A stretch of DNA of 64,000 nt from an uncultured Lachnospiraceae bacterium (GCA_944376125.1 CALWBQ010000031.1:20591-84590); one strand, 5' to 3'; positions 43,511 through 52,775 are shown, counted from the first letter of the stretch. Translations and numbers: made by a program. The notes: a model not told the origin generated them from the letters alone.

Positions 43511-45181
43511 ATGCTGTTGGAATTGCATGTAAGGAACCTGGCGCTGATCGAGCAGGCTGACATTGAGTTTCAAAAGGGGTTAAATATTCTGACCGGTGAA
43601 ACTGGAGCAGGAAAGTCGATTATCATTGGGTCTATTAATCTGGCTCTGGGGGGCAAGGCTTCCCGGGACAGCATTCGCCAGGGAGCGGAGAATGCATACA
43701 TTGAACTCTTGTTTTCTGTAGAAGAGCCTGACAAGGCAGAGGCGCTGCGGGCTCTGGATATTTCCCCGGACGACAGCGGTCTGGTGATCATATCCCGCAA
43801 GATCACGGCATCCAGAAGCACATCCAGGGTCAATGATGAAACTGTGACCAGCGGGAGGCTGAGGCAGATTACCAGCCTGCTTCTGGATATACATGGCCAG
43901 CATGATCATCAGTCTCTGCTGCACAGGTCAAAACATCTAGAAATTCTGGACGCTTACCTCAAGGATAAAACACAGCCATTAAAAGAGAAAATCGCGAAAG
44001 AGTACCATAAATTTCAGGAGACCGCAAAACGGCTGGAAACCTTCAGCCTGGATCAGGAACAGAGAATCCGGGAGGCTGATTTCTGCCGGTTTGAGATTGA
44101 GGAAATCCAGGGGGCTGTCCTCAGGCCGGGAGAGGAGGAAGAGCTTGCGTCAGAATACCGCCGCCTCTCCCATGCCAGAAAAATTATGGAGAGCCTGTCA
44201 GCCGTCTATGAGGCTGTCCAGGGAGATGGAGTCAGCCGGGCCGTCCGGGAACTGGATGCGGTGTACCAGTACGATGAAGAAGGTCTTTCCAACATTAAGG
44301 GGCTTCTGGACGATTTAGAAAGCCTTTTGGGAGATGCAGAGAGGGAGACTGCCGCGTATATGGAAGAGATGACTCTTGACGATGAGACGTTCCGGCAGAT
44401 TGAGAACCGTCTGGACCAGATCAGAGGTCTCCAGGCTAAATATGGGGGGACGACGGAGGCAGTCCTGAGAACTCTAGATGAAAAAAAGAAGCGTTTGGAA
44501 GAACTGGAACATTACGACCAGATCCGGCAGAAGGTGGCAGAGGAACTGGAACAATCCAGGAATCATCTGGAGAGCTTGTGCCTACAATTACATCAGATTC
44601 GAGAGAGCGGATGCCTTACTCTCAGCGAAAAAATTCAGCAGGCTTTGGAGGATCTGAATTTTCTGAATGTAGATTTTTCTATCGCTCTGACTCGGATGGA
44701 TCATTTTGCCGCTAATGGTTTTGATGAGGCGGAGTTTAAGATTTCCGCCAACCCGGGGGAACCGGCGAGGCCATTGAAAGATGTCGCATCAGGCGGTGAG
44801 CTGTCCCGCATTATGCTGGCAATCAAGGCGGTGCTGGCTGATACGGATGATATCCCGACATTGATTTTTGATGAGATTGATACCGGAATCAGCGGCCGGA
44901 CAGCCCAGAAGGTTTCAGAAAAGCTCTCCCTTATTGCTAAAAAGCATCAGGTGATCTGCATCACGCATCTGCCGCAGATCGCTGCTATGGCAGACAGCCA
45001 CTATGAAATCTCCAAGTCTCCGAAGAATGGGCGCACGGTGACAACAATCCGCCGCCTGGACGAGAGAGAGATTGTCCACGAGCTGGCAAGGCTTCTGGGG
45101 GGTGCCGAGATTACAGATACAGTTCTGGAAAATGCCAGAGAAATGAAAAAACTGGCAGACAAAACAAAGATGGGTGAATAA
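43511..45181 (+). CDS. recN: DNA repair protein RecN
   Basis: 556 aa, GGAGGCGG upstream. SMC-like ATPase that gathers broken DNA ends. Walker A GETGAGKSIIIGSI is at 29-42; the central coiled coils run about 150-370; the ABC signature ASGGELSRIMLAIK and Walker B TLIFDEIDTGISG are in the last third, with HLPQIAAMAD as the switch region. Normal length. Last of the co-directional run starting at nusB. Confidence 0.96.
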   Translation: MLLELHVRNLALIEQADIEFQKGLNILTGETGAGKSIIIGSINLALGGKASRDSIRQGAENAYIELLFSVEEPDKAEALRALDISPDDSGLVIISRKITASRSTSRVNDETVTSGRLRQITSLLLDIHGQHDHQSLLHRSKHLEILDAYLKDKTQPLKEKIAKEYHKFQETAKRLETFSLDQEQRIREADFCRFEIEEIQGAVLRPGEEEELASEYRRLSHARKIMESLSAVYEAVQGDGVSRAVRELDAVYQYDEEGLSNIKGLLDDLESLLGDAERETAAYMEEMTLDDETFRQIENRLDQIRGLQAKYGGTTEAVLRTLDEKKKRLEELEHYDQIRQKVAEELEQSRNHLESLCLQLHQIRESGCLTLSEKIQQALEDLNFLNVDFSIALTRMDHFAANGFDEAEFKISANPGEPARPLKDVASGGELSRIMLAIKAVLADTDDIPTLIFDEIDTGISGRTAQKVSEKLSLIAKKHQVICITHLPQIAAMADSHYEISKSPKNGRTVTTIRRLDEREIVHELARLLGGAEITDTVLENAREMKKLADKTKMGE

Positions 45182-45194
45182 ACTAAACTCTGAC

Positions 45195-45224
45195 AGATTA
45201 CAATTTCCGTTTTGACTCATACTA
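45195..45224 (+). promoter_or_regulatory. candidate forespore (sigma-G/F) promoter of spoIVB
   Basis: AGATTA (45195-45200), 17-bp spacer, CATACTA (45218-45224). The -10 agrees with the sigma-G form CATnnTA and the -35 only partly. spoIVB is a known forespore gene. Confidence 0.45.
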
Positions 45225-45257
45225 ACTCCTGTAGACGCAAGAAGAGGAGGTATGGAT

Positions 45258-46544
45258 ATGACAGAGCGGAAGCATTTTTACAAGGTGCTGCGCCGGATAT
45301 TCTGTGCAGCACTTTTATTTTCGGTTGGGTTCACCTGGTATTATCTGGACCGTTCCATCCCTGACGAGGTCAATATTGTAGCTGAGGAGGAGGAGCTGTT
45401 CAGCTTAAATCTGCCTCTGAGCGCCAGTTTTACCAGCGAGAGCGCAGAGGTGGCAGTTGGAAATGGCTCCAATATCCCGAAAGGTGAGGTCAGGATTGAG
45501 ACGGGGCAGCCGGTGGCCCTCTACTCGGAGACACAGGGAAGCTACAAGGTGGGCGTAAAGCTATTTGGGCTGTTCCAGCTGAAGGAGATGCAGGTCAATG
45601 TGGTGGATACTCACTATGCTGTTCCCTGCGGCGTTCCCGTGGGAATTTACTTAAAATCTGACGGAGTTATGGTCATCGGGACGGGAATGATCACCGATGC
45701 CTCCGGCCAGGAGACAGAGCCGGCATACGGGATATTAAAATCCGGGGACTATATTGAAGAGGTGGACGGGACACCACTGGAAAATAAGGAGCAGCTGATC
45801 GAAGCAGTCAATCAGGCCGGGGCCAACGGGACTGGAAAAGTAGAGCTGAAGATTCGGAGAGATGGGGAAGAAATGAACGTTGATATCGATGCCATTGCCG
45901 CTGATGACGGAACCTACAAGCTGGGGGCATGGGTGCGGGATGACACACAGGGGATCGGAACGATGACATATCTGGATCTTAATGGGAAATTTGGAGCGCT
46001 TGGGCACGGGATCAGTGACAGCGATACAGGGGAGGTGGTCTCCATCGAAGAAGGCGCACTCTATGAGACGCAGATTATGGGGATTGAAAAAGGATCTCCG
46101 GGGAAGCCGGGAGTTATGAGCGGGGTGATTTACTACGGGCCTTCTTCTGAGTTGGGAACAGTCACCGCCAATACGGAAGAGGGAATTTTCGGAATTGCCG
46201 GGCAAGAGCTGAGAAGCCGGATCTCCGGGGAAGCACTTCCTATCGGCTACCGGCAGGATGTCCACACTGGGGAAGCGGTTCTGCGGAGCAGTGTCTCCGG
46301 GGAAGTAAAAGACTACAAGATTGAGATCCAAAAGGTAGATTATTCTACAGCACACAAAAACAAAGGGATGGTCATCAAAGTGGTGGATGAAGAGCTCCTG
46401 AATCTGACAGGAGGGATTGTGCAGGGAATGAGCGGGAGCCCTATTATACAGGATGGAAAGCTGGTCGGCGCCGTCACCCATGTATTTGTCCAGGATTCTG
46501 CCAGAGGATATGGGATATTTATTGAAAATATGCTGGCCCATTAG
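45258..46544 (+). CDS. spoIVB: SpoIVB signalling peptidase (S55)
   Basis: 428 aa from ATG 45258; GAGGAGG lies seven bases before it but only one base before the ATG at 45252. N-terminal membrane helix at about 14-30, a PDZ domain near residues 130-220 (AYGILKSGDYIEEVDGTPLENKEQL), then the serine protease. All three catalytic residues are kept: His in ALGHGISD, Asp 15 residues before the Ser in QGMSGSP. Secreted from the forespore, it cuts SpoIVFA to switch on pro-sigma-K processing. In B. subtilis spo0A follows directly; here a sugar-transferase gene lies between. Confidence 0.95.
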   Translation: MTERKHFYKVLRRIFCAALLFSVGFTWYYLDRSIPDEVNIVAEEEELFSLNLPLSASFTSESAEVAVGNGSNIPKGEVRIETGQPVALYSETQGSYKVGVKLFGLFQLKEMQVNVVDTHYAVPCGVPVGIYLKSDGVMVIGTGMITDASGQETEPAYGILKSGDYIEEVDGTPLENKEQLIEAVNQAGANGTGKVELKIRRDGEEMNVDIDAIAADDGTYKLGAWVRDDTQGIGTMTYLDLNGKFGALGHGISDSDTGEVVSIEEGALYETQIMGIEKGSPGKPGVMSGVIYYGPSSELGTVTANTEEGIFGIAGQELRSRISGEALPIGYRQDVHTGEAVLRSSVSGEVKDYKIEIQKVDYSTAHKNKGMVIKVVDEELLNLTGGIVQGMSGSPIIQDGKLVGAVTHVFVQDSARGYGIFIENMLAH

Positions 46545-46589
46545 GAAGAGGCAGTCCTAGCAGGAAGTTCACAGAATGTGTCCGGCCTC

Positions 46590-46619
46590 TTGCCAATTCG
46601 AGGTAAAAAAAAGTATAAT
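46590..46619 (+). promoter_or_regulatory. promoter of the glycosylphosphotransferase gene
   Basis: TTGCCA (46590-46595), 18-bp spacer, TATAAT (46614-46619). The transcript would start about 80 bases before the gene. Confidence 0.65.
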
Positions 46620-46634
46620 AATGATAGACACTGA

Positions 46635-46661
46635 CTCCGCCTGCTGCTGAGACAGGCGGAG
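46635..46661 (+). other. perfect 9-bp hairpin in the leader
   Basis: CTCCGCCTG (46635-46643) and CAGGCGGAG (46653-46661) over a 9-base loop, close to the expected transcript start. No T-run follows, so it is not a normal terminator. Confidence 0.55.
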
Positions 46662-46707
46662 AATTCTGAGGTGTCAGCTTATTAAGAACGATAGGGTTGG
46701 GAAGAGT

Positions 46708-48111
46708 ATGAAGCAGGCACGTACAAAACATTTGGATTTTATACTGGGAGATATCCTGGCGCTGGAGCTGGCTCACGGAATTATGGTACTTGCAGGAAAT
46801 GGGCGGTTAAACCGAGAGCTGATGAATTGGTATCTGCAGCTAGGAATTCTTCTGGCGGTGATCAATCTGACGGTTATCGCCTTTACAGACAGCTATCGGG
46901 ATGTGCTCCGCCGGGGATATCTGAAAGAGATAATCGCAGTCTGCAAGCGGATGCTTGTAGTATTTGCGCTGGAAATCATCTTTTTATTTGCTTTCCAGCT
47001 GAGCGCAATTTTCTCGCGCTGGATTCTCTTTGCAACCCTTTTTATGGGGATCTTTCTGATGTATGGGGAACGCCTTCTGCTGAAATTCTATTTGAAAAAG
47101 CGGTTTGGGCAAGTGAAATATGCCCGTACCCTGATGGTGATCGGAACCGCCAATCAGGCGAGAACTATGATCAGGAAGCTGAAAGCCTCCGCCCTTACGA
47201 TATTTAAAATCGAAGGGCTTGCGGTCACAGACCGGGATATGAAGGGGCAGGAGATAGAAGGGGTTTTAGTTACTTCCAACAAGGAGGAGATCCCGGAATA
47301 TGTAGGCTCCCACATTGTCGATGAGATCTTGATCAGTGTTCCGGATGATCCCCAATACGAGTCCAAGACGGCAAAGCTGTTTCTTTCCATTGGCCTGGTG
47401 GTACATATCTATATGGAACAATATTTCCAGGATCTCCCAAACAGAGAACAGCAGCAGATCAGCGGAATGAATGTCTTAACCTGCTTTAACCGGGAAGTGT
47501 CGATGGGAGCAGCCCTTTTTAAGCGGCTGATGGACATTGCAGGAGGGCTTATAGGGACTGTGCTTGCTCTCCTGATCGGGCTTGTGGTAGGACCGATGAT
47601 TTATATAAAATCACCGGGGCCTGTCATATTTTCTCAGATCAGAGTGGGAAGAAACGGCAGAAAATTTCGTATATACAAATTCCGATCCATGTATATGGAT
47701 GCTGAAGAGCGGAAAAAAGATCTGATGACTCAAAACAAAATCAAGGGAAATATGTTCAAAATGGATGATGATCCCAGGATTATTCCAGGAATCGGCCACT
47801 TTATCCGGAAAACCAGCCTGGATGAATTTCCGCAGTTTTTTAACGTTTTAAAGGGTGATATGAGCCTGGTAGGAACTCGGCCTCCGACAGTGGATGAGTA
47901 CGAAAAATATAGCTTTTATCAGAATAAAAGGCTGGCAATAAAGCCTGGAATCACCGGCATCTGGCAGATCAGCGGGCGGAGCGACATTACGGATTTTGAC
48001 GAAGTTGTGAGACTGGACAGTGAATATATTGATGATTGGAACATCGAAAAGGACATAAAGATTATATTAAAGACAATCCTCGTGATTTTTACCCGAAAGG
48101 GGAGCGCATGA
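46708..48111 (+). CDS. polyprenyl glycosylphosphotransferase (bacterial sugar transferase)
   Basis: 467 aa, GGGAAGAG upstream. Five membrane segments occupy residues 1-130. A nucleotide-fold region follows (TLMVIGTANQARTMIRKL, 145-165), then one more membrane helix (MDIAGGLIGTVLALLIGLVVG) opening the WbaP-type catalytic domain: SPGPVIFSQIRVGRNGRKFRIYKFRSM, RKTSLDEFPQFFNVLKGDMSLVGTRP and KPGITGIWQISGR. It moves a sugar-phosphate from a UDP-sugar to undecaprenyl phosphate, starting an exopolysaccharide or glycan. No other polysaccharide gene is beside it. Its place between spoIVB and spo0A is unusual. Own promoter and terminator. Confidence 0.93.
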   Translation: MKQARTKHLDFILGDILALELAHGIMVLAGNGRLNRELMNWYLQLGILLAVINLTVIAFTDSYRDVLRRGYLKEIIAVCKRMLVVFALEIIFLFAFQLSAIFSRWILFATLFMGIFLMYGERLLLKFYLKKRFGQVKYARTLMVIGTANQARTMIRKLKASALTIFKIEGLAVTDRDMKGQEIEGVLVTSNKEEIPEYVGSHIVDEILISVPDDPQYESKTAKLFLSIGLVVHIYMEQYFQDLPNREQQQISGMNVLTCFNREVSMGAALFKRLMDIAGGLIGTVLALLIGLVVGPMIYIKSPGPVIFSQIRVGRNGRKFRIYKFRSMYMDAEERKKDLMTQNKIKGNMFKMDDDPRIIPGIGHFIRKTSLDEFPQFFNVLKGDMSLVGTRPPTVDEYEKYSFYQNKRLAIKPGITGIWQISGRSDITDFDEVVRLDSEYIDDWNIEKDIKIILKTILVIFTRKGSA

Positions 48112-48160
48112 GGCAGGAAAATTACTGCAGAAGACAGAAATGATCTGTAAAAAAGCGGCG

Positions 48161-48194
48161 GCCGGACAGATGTTGTCCGGCTGTTTTTCCTTTT
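48161..48194 (+). terminator. intrinsic terminator after the glycosylphosphotransferase
   Basis: GCCGGACA (48161-48168), 5-base loop, TGTCCGGC (48174-48181), then TGTTTTTCCTTTT. Confidence 0.88.
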
Positions 48195-48222
48195 ATTTCT
48201 GAGTTTTTCTAGGATGAAAAAA

Positions 48223-48229
48223 TGTCGAA
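48223..48229 (+). promoter_or_regulatory. 0A box upstream of spo0A
   Basis: TGTCGAA exactly matches the Spo0A-binding core. It lies about 20 bases before the -35 of the spo0A promoter, fitting autoregulation. Confidence 0.65.
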
Positions 48230-48247
48230 ACTTGCGATTGAATATCG

Positions 48248-48277
48248 TTGCGAACGGCAAAAATTCAAGGATATAAT
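48248..48277 (+). promoter_or_regulatory. spo0A promoter
   Basis: TTGCGA (48248-48253), 18-bp spacer, TATAAT (48272-48277), 54 bases before the start codon. A sigma-H promoter with correct spacing was looked for and not found. Confidence 0.6.
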
Positions 48278-48331
48278 ACATGGTACAGCACAAAACGCTG
48301 GAAATGTAAAAATGAGGAGGAGAGTTTTCAC

Positions 48332-49138
48332 ATGGCAGAATTAAACGTGGCGATTGCAGATGATAACCCGCAGACCTTGGGGCTGCTCCAGGATATTGTG
48401 GAGGGAGAAGAAGGATTTCATGTGGTGGGCAAGGCGGATAATGGCGAAGATGCGTATGCCATGATTGTCAAAACGAATCCGGATATTGTGCTCCTGGATG
48501 TGATCATGCCGAGGCTTGACGGAATTTCTGTGATGGAAAAGGTCAAGAGAAATCGTTCCCTGGAGAAAATGCCGTATTTTATTATGATAACTGCGGCTGG
48601 AAGTGAAAATGTGACGGCAGATGCATTTCGGATGGGAGCCAGCTACTACATTATGAAGCCCTTTAACCGCGAGATTATTGTAGACAAGATCCACAGAGTC
48701 GGAAAGGTTCCTGTGGGGATCCCGGAGGCGGCAGAGGCCAAGAGAATCCGGCCTTATATTGATAAGGCTGAGTACATGAAGCAAAATTTGGAAAATGATG
48801 TCACCCATATTCTTCACGAGATCGGGATTCCTGCCCACATCAAAGGATATCAGTATTTGAGGGATGCAATCATCATTTCCGTTGAAGATCACGAGATGCT
48901 GACCTCGGTGACAAAAATTTTGTACCCCACCATAGCGAAAAAACACCAGACTACGCCGAGCCGCGTGGAGAGGGCGATCCGCCATGCTATCGAGGTGGCC
49001 TGGAGCCGGGGAAAGATGGATACCATCAACGAGCTGTTCGGATACACGGTCAGCAATGGAAAGGGAAAGCCTACCAATTCTGAATTCATTGCTCTAATTG
49101 CAGATAAAATACGCCTGGATTACAAACGAATTTCATAA
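48332..49138 (+). CDS. spo0A: sporulation master regulator Spo0A
   Basis: 268 aa from ATG 48332 (GAGGAGG upstream). Receiver domain with the acidic pocket IADDN (residues 8-12), phospho-acceptor D56 in VLLDVIMP, T in MITAAG and K in IMKPF. The C-terminal effector domain has the Spo0A-specific recognition helix [20 protein letters not shown]. Activates spoIIA, spoIIE and spoIIG and represses abrB-type genes in the family. Sensor kinases are not in the window. Confidence 0.97.
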   Translation: MAELNVAIADDNPQTLGLLQDIVEGEEGFHVVGKADNGEDAYAMIVKTNPDIVLLDVIMPRLDGISVMEKVKRNRSLEKMPYFIMITAAGSENVTADAFRMGASYYIMKPFNREIIVDKIHRVGKVPVGIPEAAEAKRIRPYIDKAEYMKQNLENDVTHILHEIGIPAHIKGYQYLRDAIIISVEDHEMLTSVTKILYPTIAKKHQTTPSRVERAIRHAIEVAWSRGKMDTINELFGYTVSNGKGKPTNSEFIALIADKIRLDYKRIS

Positions 49139-49235
49139 AAATTACAGATTAGACTTCCTAAAACCTGAAAAGTATTGTATACTGTTAATAATGAGAATGT
49201 CCCACGGGGAACTATAAGGTTAGGGAGGTTTTTTC

Positions 49236-50681
49236 ATGAAAAAAATATTATTTGTGGCATCGGAAGCGGTCCCGTTTATCAAAACAGGAGGACTTGCAGA
49301 CGTAGTCGGCTCGCTGCCTAAGAATTTTGACAAACAGTATTTTGATGTCCGTGTGATGATACCAAAGTATTTGTGCATTAAAGAGGAATGGCGCAACCAG
49401 ATGACCTACATCAACCATTTTTATATGGATTATCTGGGCGAAAGCAAATACGTAGGAATCATGCAGTATGTCTATGAAGGAATCACGTTTTATTTCATCG
49501 ATAATGAAGGATATTTCTGCGGTGATAAGCCTTACGGAGATTGGTACCATGACCTGGAGAAATTCTCATTTTTCTGCAAAGCAGCGCTCTCTTCCCTTCC
49601 GGTGATCGGGTGGCAGCCGGATGTGGTTCACTGCCATGACTGGCAGACGGGACTGATACCGGTACATTTAAAAGACCGGTTCCATGAGGGCGAATTTTTC
49701 CGCAATATGAAGTCGGTCATTACGATTCACAATTTAAAGTTCCAGGGTGTCTGGGATGTCAAGACGATCCAGAGATTTTCCGGACTTCCGGACTATTACT
49801 TTACGCCTGATAAGCTGGAGGCATACAAAGACGGAAATATGCTCAAAGGCGGTATAGTCTATGCAGATGCGATTACCACTGTGAGCTACACCTACGCCGA
49901 GGAGATCAAGATGCCGTTTTACGGGGAAGGTTTGGATGGGCTGATGAGAGCCAGGGCCGGCAGCCTCCGCGGCATTGTCAACGGCATCGATTACGACGAG
50001 TTCAACCCGGAAACGGACAACTTTATTGTCCAGAAATATAATGCCAAAAATTTCCGCAAGGAAAAGGCCAAAAATAAAGTGGCCCTTCAGGAGGAGCTTG
50101 GCCTGGTGAAAGATCCGGGCAAGTTTATGATCGGCATCGTTTCCCGCCTCACAGATCAGAAGGGTATGGATCTGATTCAGTGCGTGATGGATGAGATCTG
50201 TACGGATGACCTGCAGTTTGTGGTCTTGGGGACCGGCGATGAGCGGTACGAGAATATGTTCCGCCACTATGACTGGAAGTACAGCGACAGGGTATCCGCC
50301 AATATCTACTACTCCAATCCTATGTCCCACAAGATCTATGCAGCCTGTGATGCTTACTTGATGCCGTCACTGTTTGAACCCTGCGGCCTGAGCCAGCTCA
50401 TCGCCCTGCGGTACGGCACTGTCCCTGTGGTTCGCGAGACAGGAGGATTGAAGGATACGGTTGAGCCTTACAATGAATATGAAGGAACCGGAACCGGATT
50501 TTCTTTTGCAAACTATAACGCTCACGAAATGCTGGGCAGCATCCAGTACGCAAAGTATGTGTACTACAACAAAAAGCGGGAATGGAACAAGATCATTGAC
50601 AGGGGAATGGCCAAGGATTATTCCTGGCATACATCAGCGCTGAAGTATCAAGAGCTGTATGACTGGCTGATTGGTTATTGA
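49236..50681 (+). CDS. glgA: glycogen synthase (ADP-glucose type)
   Basis: 481 aa, AGGGAGG upstream. GT5 family. MKKILFVASEAVPFIKTGGLADVVGSLP opens with the ADP-glucose KTGGL motif; HCHDWQTGLIPVHL, VNGIDYDEFNPETD, and the C-terminal MPSLFEPCGLSQLIALRYGTVPVVRETGGLKDTV are complete. Extends alpha-1,4-glucan chains. glgB/glgC/glgP are not nearby. Placement right after spo0A may relate to storage polymer use during sporulation, as known in some Clostridia (granulose), but this is inference. Confidence 0.96.
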   Translation: MKKILFVASEAVPFIKTGGLADVVGSLPKNFDKQYFDVRVMIPKYLCIKEEWRNQMTYINHFYMDYLGESKYVGIMQYVYEGITFYFIDNEGYFCGDKPYGDWYHDLEKFSFFCKAALSSLPVIGWQPDVVHCHDWQTGLIPVHLKDRFHEGEFFRNMKSVITIHNLKFQGVWDVKTIQRFSGLPDYYFTPDKLEAYKDGNMLKGGIVYADAITTVSYTYAEEIKMPFYGEGLDGLMRARAGSLRGIVNGIDYDEFNPETDNFIVQKYNAKNFRKEKAKNKVALQEELGLVKDPGKFMIGIVSRLTDQKGMDLIQCVMDEICTDDLQFVVLGTGDERYENMFRHYDWKYSDRVSANIYYSNPMSHKIYAACDAYLMPSLFEPCGLSQLIALRYGTVPVVRETGGLKDTVEPYNEYEGTGTGFSFANYNAHEMLGSIQYAKYVYYNKKREWNKIIDRGMAKDYSWHTSALKYQELYDWLIGY

Positions 50682-50741
50682 TCCTGGTAAGCCAGTTGCA
50701 CTGCTCTGGCTGACATGTTAAGAACAATAAAATGTGACAGG

Positions 50742-50784
50742 GGGGCTGTTGCGGCTGACCACTTTGAGAGGCCGCAATGGCCCC
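50742..50784 (+). other. strong leader hairpin before the DUF212 gene
   Basis: GGGGC (50742-50746) and TTGCGGC (50749-50755) pair with GCCGCAA (50771-50777) and GCCCC (50780-50784), leaving a two-by-two internal loop. No T-run follows and no RNA family was recognised. Confidence 0.5.
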
Positions 50785-50813
50785 GCTGTTGCAGTGTGAA
50801 CAGAGGAGAGAAT

Positions 50814-51290
50814 ATGGAGACTTGGAAGGAACTGCTGGATAATCAGGTGCTGATCAGCTCAGTGATCGGCTGGACAGTGGCTCAGGTGCTGAAAACATTG
50901 ATTGACTTTGCAATGAACCGCAGCTTTCATGTGGAGAGGCTTACTGGCTCCGGTGGGATGCCCAGCTCCCACTCTTCCACGGTGTGTGCTCTGGCTACCT
51001 CGGCTGGGCTCTGCTATGGGGTGGGGTCATTTGAGTTCGCCGTGTCGTTTGTCATGGCGATGGTGGTTATGTACGACGCCATCGGTGTCCGGAGAGAGAC
51101 GGGAAAACAGGCAAAGCTGCTAAACTGGATCATGTCCTCAGATCCTTTGAAATTAAAGCTCAACGAATTAAATGCAGAGTTTTTCCAGGAGACCTTGAAG
51201 GAGTGTGTAGGGCATACACCTTTGCAGGTGGCTGCAGGCGCTGTTTTGGGAATCGGTATTGCCCTGATCGCCAATATGTGCTATATGTAA
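50814..51290 (+). CDS. divergent PAP2 family protein (DUF212)
   Basis: 158 aa from ATG 50814 (GAGGAGA upstream); the frame from 50715 has no ribosome site. RLTGSGGMPSSHSSTVCALATS carries the phosphatase-like GMPSSHS motif (residues 42-48), with MYDAIGVRRETGKQAKLLN after it. Four membrane helices. DUF212 is related to the acid phosphatase/vanadium haloperoxidase superfamily; the substrate is not known, though a lipid or polyprenyl phosphate is plausible. Confidence 0.88.
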   Translation: METWKELLDNQVLISSVIGWTVAQVLKTLIDFAMNRSFHVERLTGSGGMPSSHSSTVCALATSAGLCYGVGSFEFAVSFVMAMVVMYDAIGVRRETGKQAKLLNWIMSSDPLKLKLNELNAEFFQETLKECVGHTPLQVAAGAVLGIGIALIANMCYM

Positions 51291-51340
51291 GAAAAATACA
51301 CGGTTTGTGACTGTTTTGCTATGAAAGAGTGAAAACTGCT

Positions 51341-51985
51341 ATGGAGAAAAGAATTATTTTGGCATCAGGATCTCCCCGAAGGAGGGAGCTGATGGGGCAG
51401 ATTGGATGGCGGCCAGAGATTATCCCCAGCACAATGGAAGAAAATATCGGGGAGATTTTCCCGGATAAGGCTGCCGAAAGCCTTTCGCTTCAGAAAGCCT
51501 CAGATGTGGCATCCAAACTTCAAGACAGAGGGCTGGAGCCAGGGACAATCATTATAGGAGCTGACACAGTGGTGGCGGCCGGAGGAAAGATCCTGGGAAA
51601 ACCGAAAGATAGGGATGACGCGGCGGATATGCTTTCCATGATCCAGGGCGGCACCCATCAGGTGTACACCGGCGTGACAGTGATGGAATACCTGGGAGAA
51701 GAGAAGGGATTTAAAACTGCCACATTTTCGGAGAGGACAGATGTGTGGGTGTACCCGATGACAGAGAGGGAGATATCTGATTATATTGCTACCGGGGAGC
51801 CCATGGATAAGGCCGGAGCTTATGGAATACAGGGGAGATTTGGTGCTTTTATCGAGAAAATCCAGGGGGATTACAGTAATGTGGTTGGCCTTCCTATAGG
51901 ACGCCTGTACCACGAGGTGAAGAAACTGACAGGCAGCCTATCGGACTGCTGCAGCGATGAAAAGGAGAAAAATCTGCATGATTAA
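51341..51985 (+). CDS. maf: Maf family nucleotide pyrophosphatase
   Basis: 214 aa from ATG 51341; GTG 51329 is an alternative. RIILASGSPRRRELMGQIGW at the start, GADTVVAAGGKILGKPKD in the middle, and MDKAGAYGIQGRFGAFIEKIQGDYSNVVGLP are the Maf motifs (catalytic Asp and Lys). Hydrolyses dTTP, UTP or modified nucleotides; linked to septum formation control. The stop overlaps the next start by eight bases. Confidence 0.95.
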   Translation: MEKRIILASGSPRRRELMGQIGWRPEIIPSTMEENIGEIFPDKAAESLSLQKASDVASKLQDRGLEPGTIIIGADTVVAAGGKILGKPKDRDDAADMLSMIQGGTHQVYTGVTVMEYLGEEKGFKTATFSERTDVWVYPMTEREISDYIATGEPMDKAGAYGIQGRFGAFIEKIQGDYSNVVGLPIGRLYHEVKKLTGSLSDCCSDEKEKNLHD

Positions 51986-52760
51986 ACTGATTGCTTCCGA
52001 CATTGACGGCACCTTGGTGCCGGATGGCGCCGGGGAGATAAACCCGGAGATTTACAGAGAGATTCTGCGGCTGAGAGGAAAAGGAATCCAATTTGCGGCC
52101 GCCAGCGGCCGCCAGTGGGTCAGCATTGAGCGCCTTTTTGAACCCATCAAGGAGAAAATTTTTTATATCTCAGATAATGGAGCATATATCGGCTGCCATC
52201 CAAGAAATCTGTTTTTGACGGCAATAGACCGGGATATTGTGATGGAGATGGTGGATGATGTGAGAAAAAGACCGGATCTTGATATTATGATCAGCGGCCC
52301 CAATGTTGTCTACCTGGAGACGGACAACGAAGAATTCTGCCGCTGGCTTACTGACAGCTACCGCTTTCAGGTCAAGCAGGTAAAGGATCTGAAACAGGTG
52401 GAAGACCGGTTCATCAAGGTTTCCGTGTATAAGGCTGAAAATGTGGAAGAGGCTGCCAGGGACATTCGGGAAAAATATCAGGACCGGCTGAAAATCACTA
52501 TCGCCGGTGATATGTGGATGGACTGTATGGCCGTGAGTGTCAATAAAGGGCAGGCGATTCAAACTCTTCAGGAATGTCTGGAGATCCTGCCGGAGGAGAC
52601 GATGGCTTTCGGGGATCAGCTGAATGATATTGAGATGCTGAACCGGGCTTACTACAGCTTTGCCATTGGAAATGCCAGGCCGGAAGTCAAGGAGGCCGCC
52701 AGATTCCAGGCAGATACCAATGTCAATGACGGGGTTTTGAAGATCCTGCGTTTGCTGTAG
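51978..52760 (+). CDS. HAD-superfamily Cof-type phosphatase
   Basis: 260 aa from ATG 51978 (AAAGGAG ten bases upstream). Motif I IASDIDGTLV near residue 5-14 (catalytic DxD), motif II AAASGRQW, the C2B cap domain in the middle, motif III lysine in SVNKGQAI, and motif IV FGDQLNDIEML. Cytoplasmic phosphatase for sugar phosphates or flavin/PLP-type cofactors; substrate unknown. Overlaps maf. Confidence 0.93.
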   Translation: MIKLIASDIDGTLVPDGAGEINPEIYREILRLRGKGIQFAAASGRQWVSIERLFEPIKEKIFYISDNGAYIGCHPRNLFLTAIDRDIVMEMVDDVRKRPDLDIMISGPNVVYLETDNEEFCRWLTDSYRFQVKQVKDLKQVEDRFIKVSVYKAENVEEAARDIREKYQDRLKITIAGDMWMDCMAVSVNKGQAIQTLQECLEILPEETMAFGDQLNDIEMLNRAYYSFAIGNARPEVKEAARFQADTNVNDGVLKILRLL

Positions 52761-52775
52761 CGTTAGGAGGCCCGT

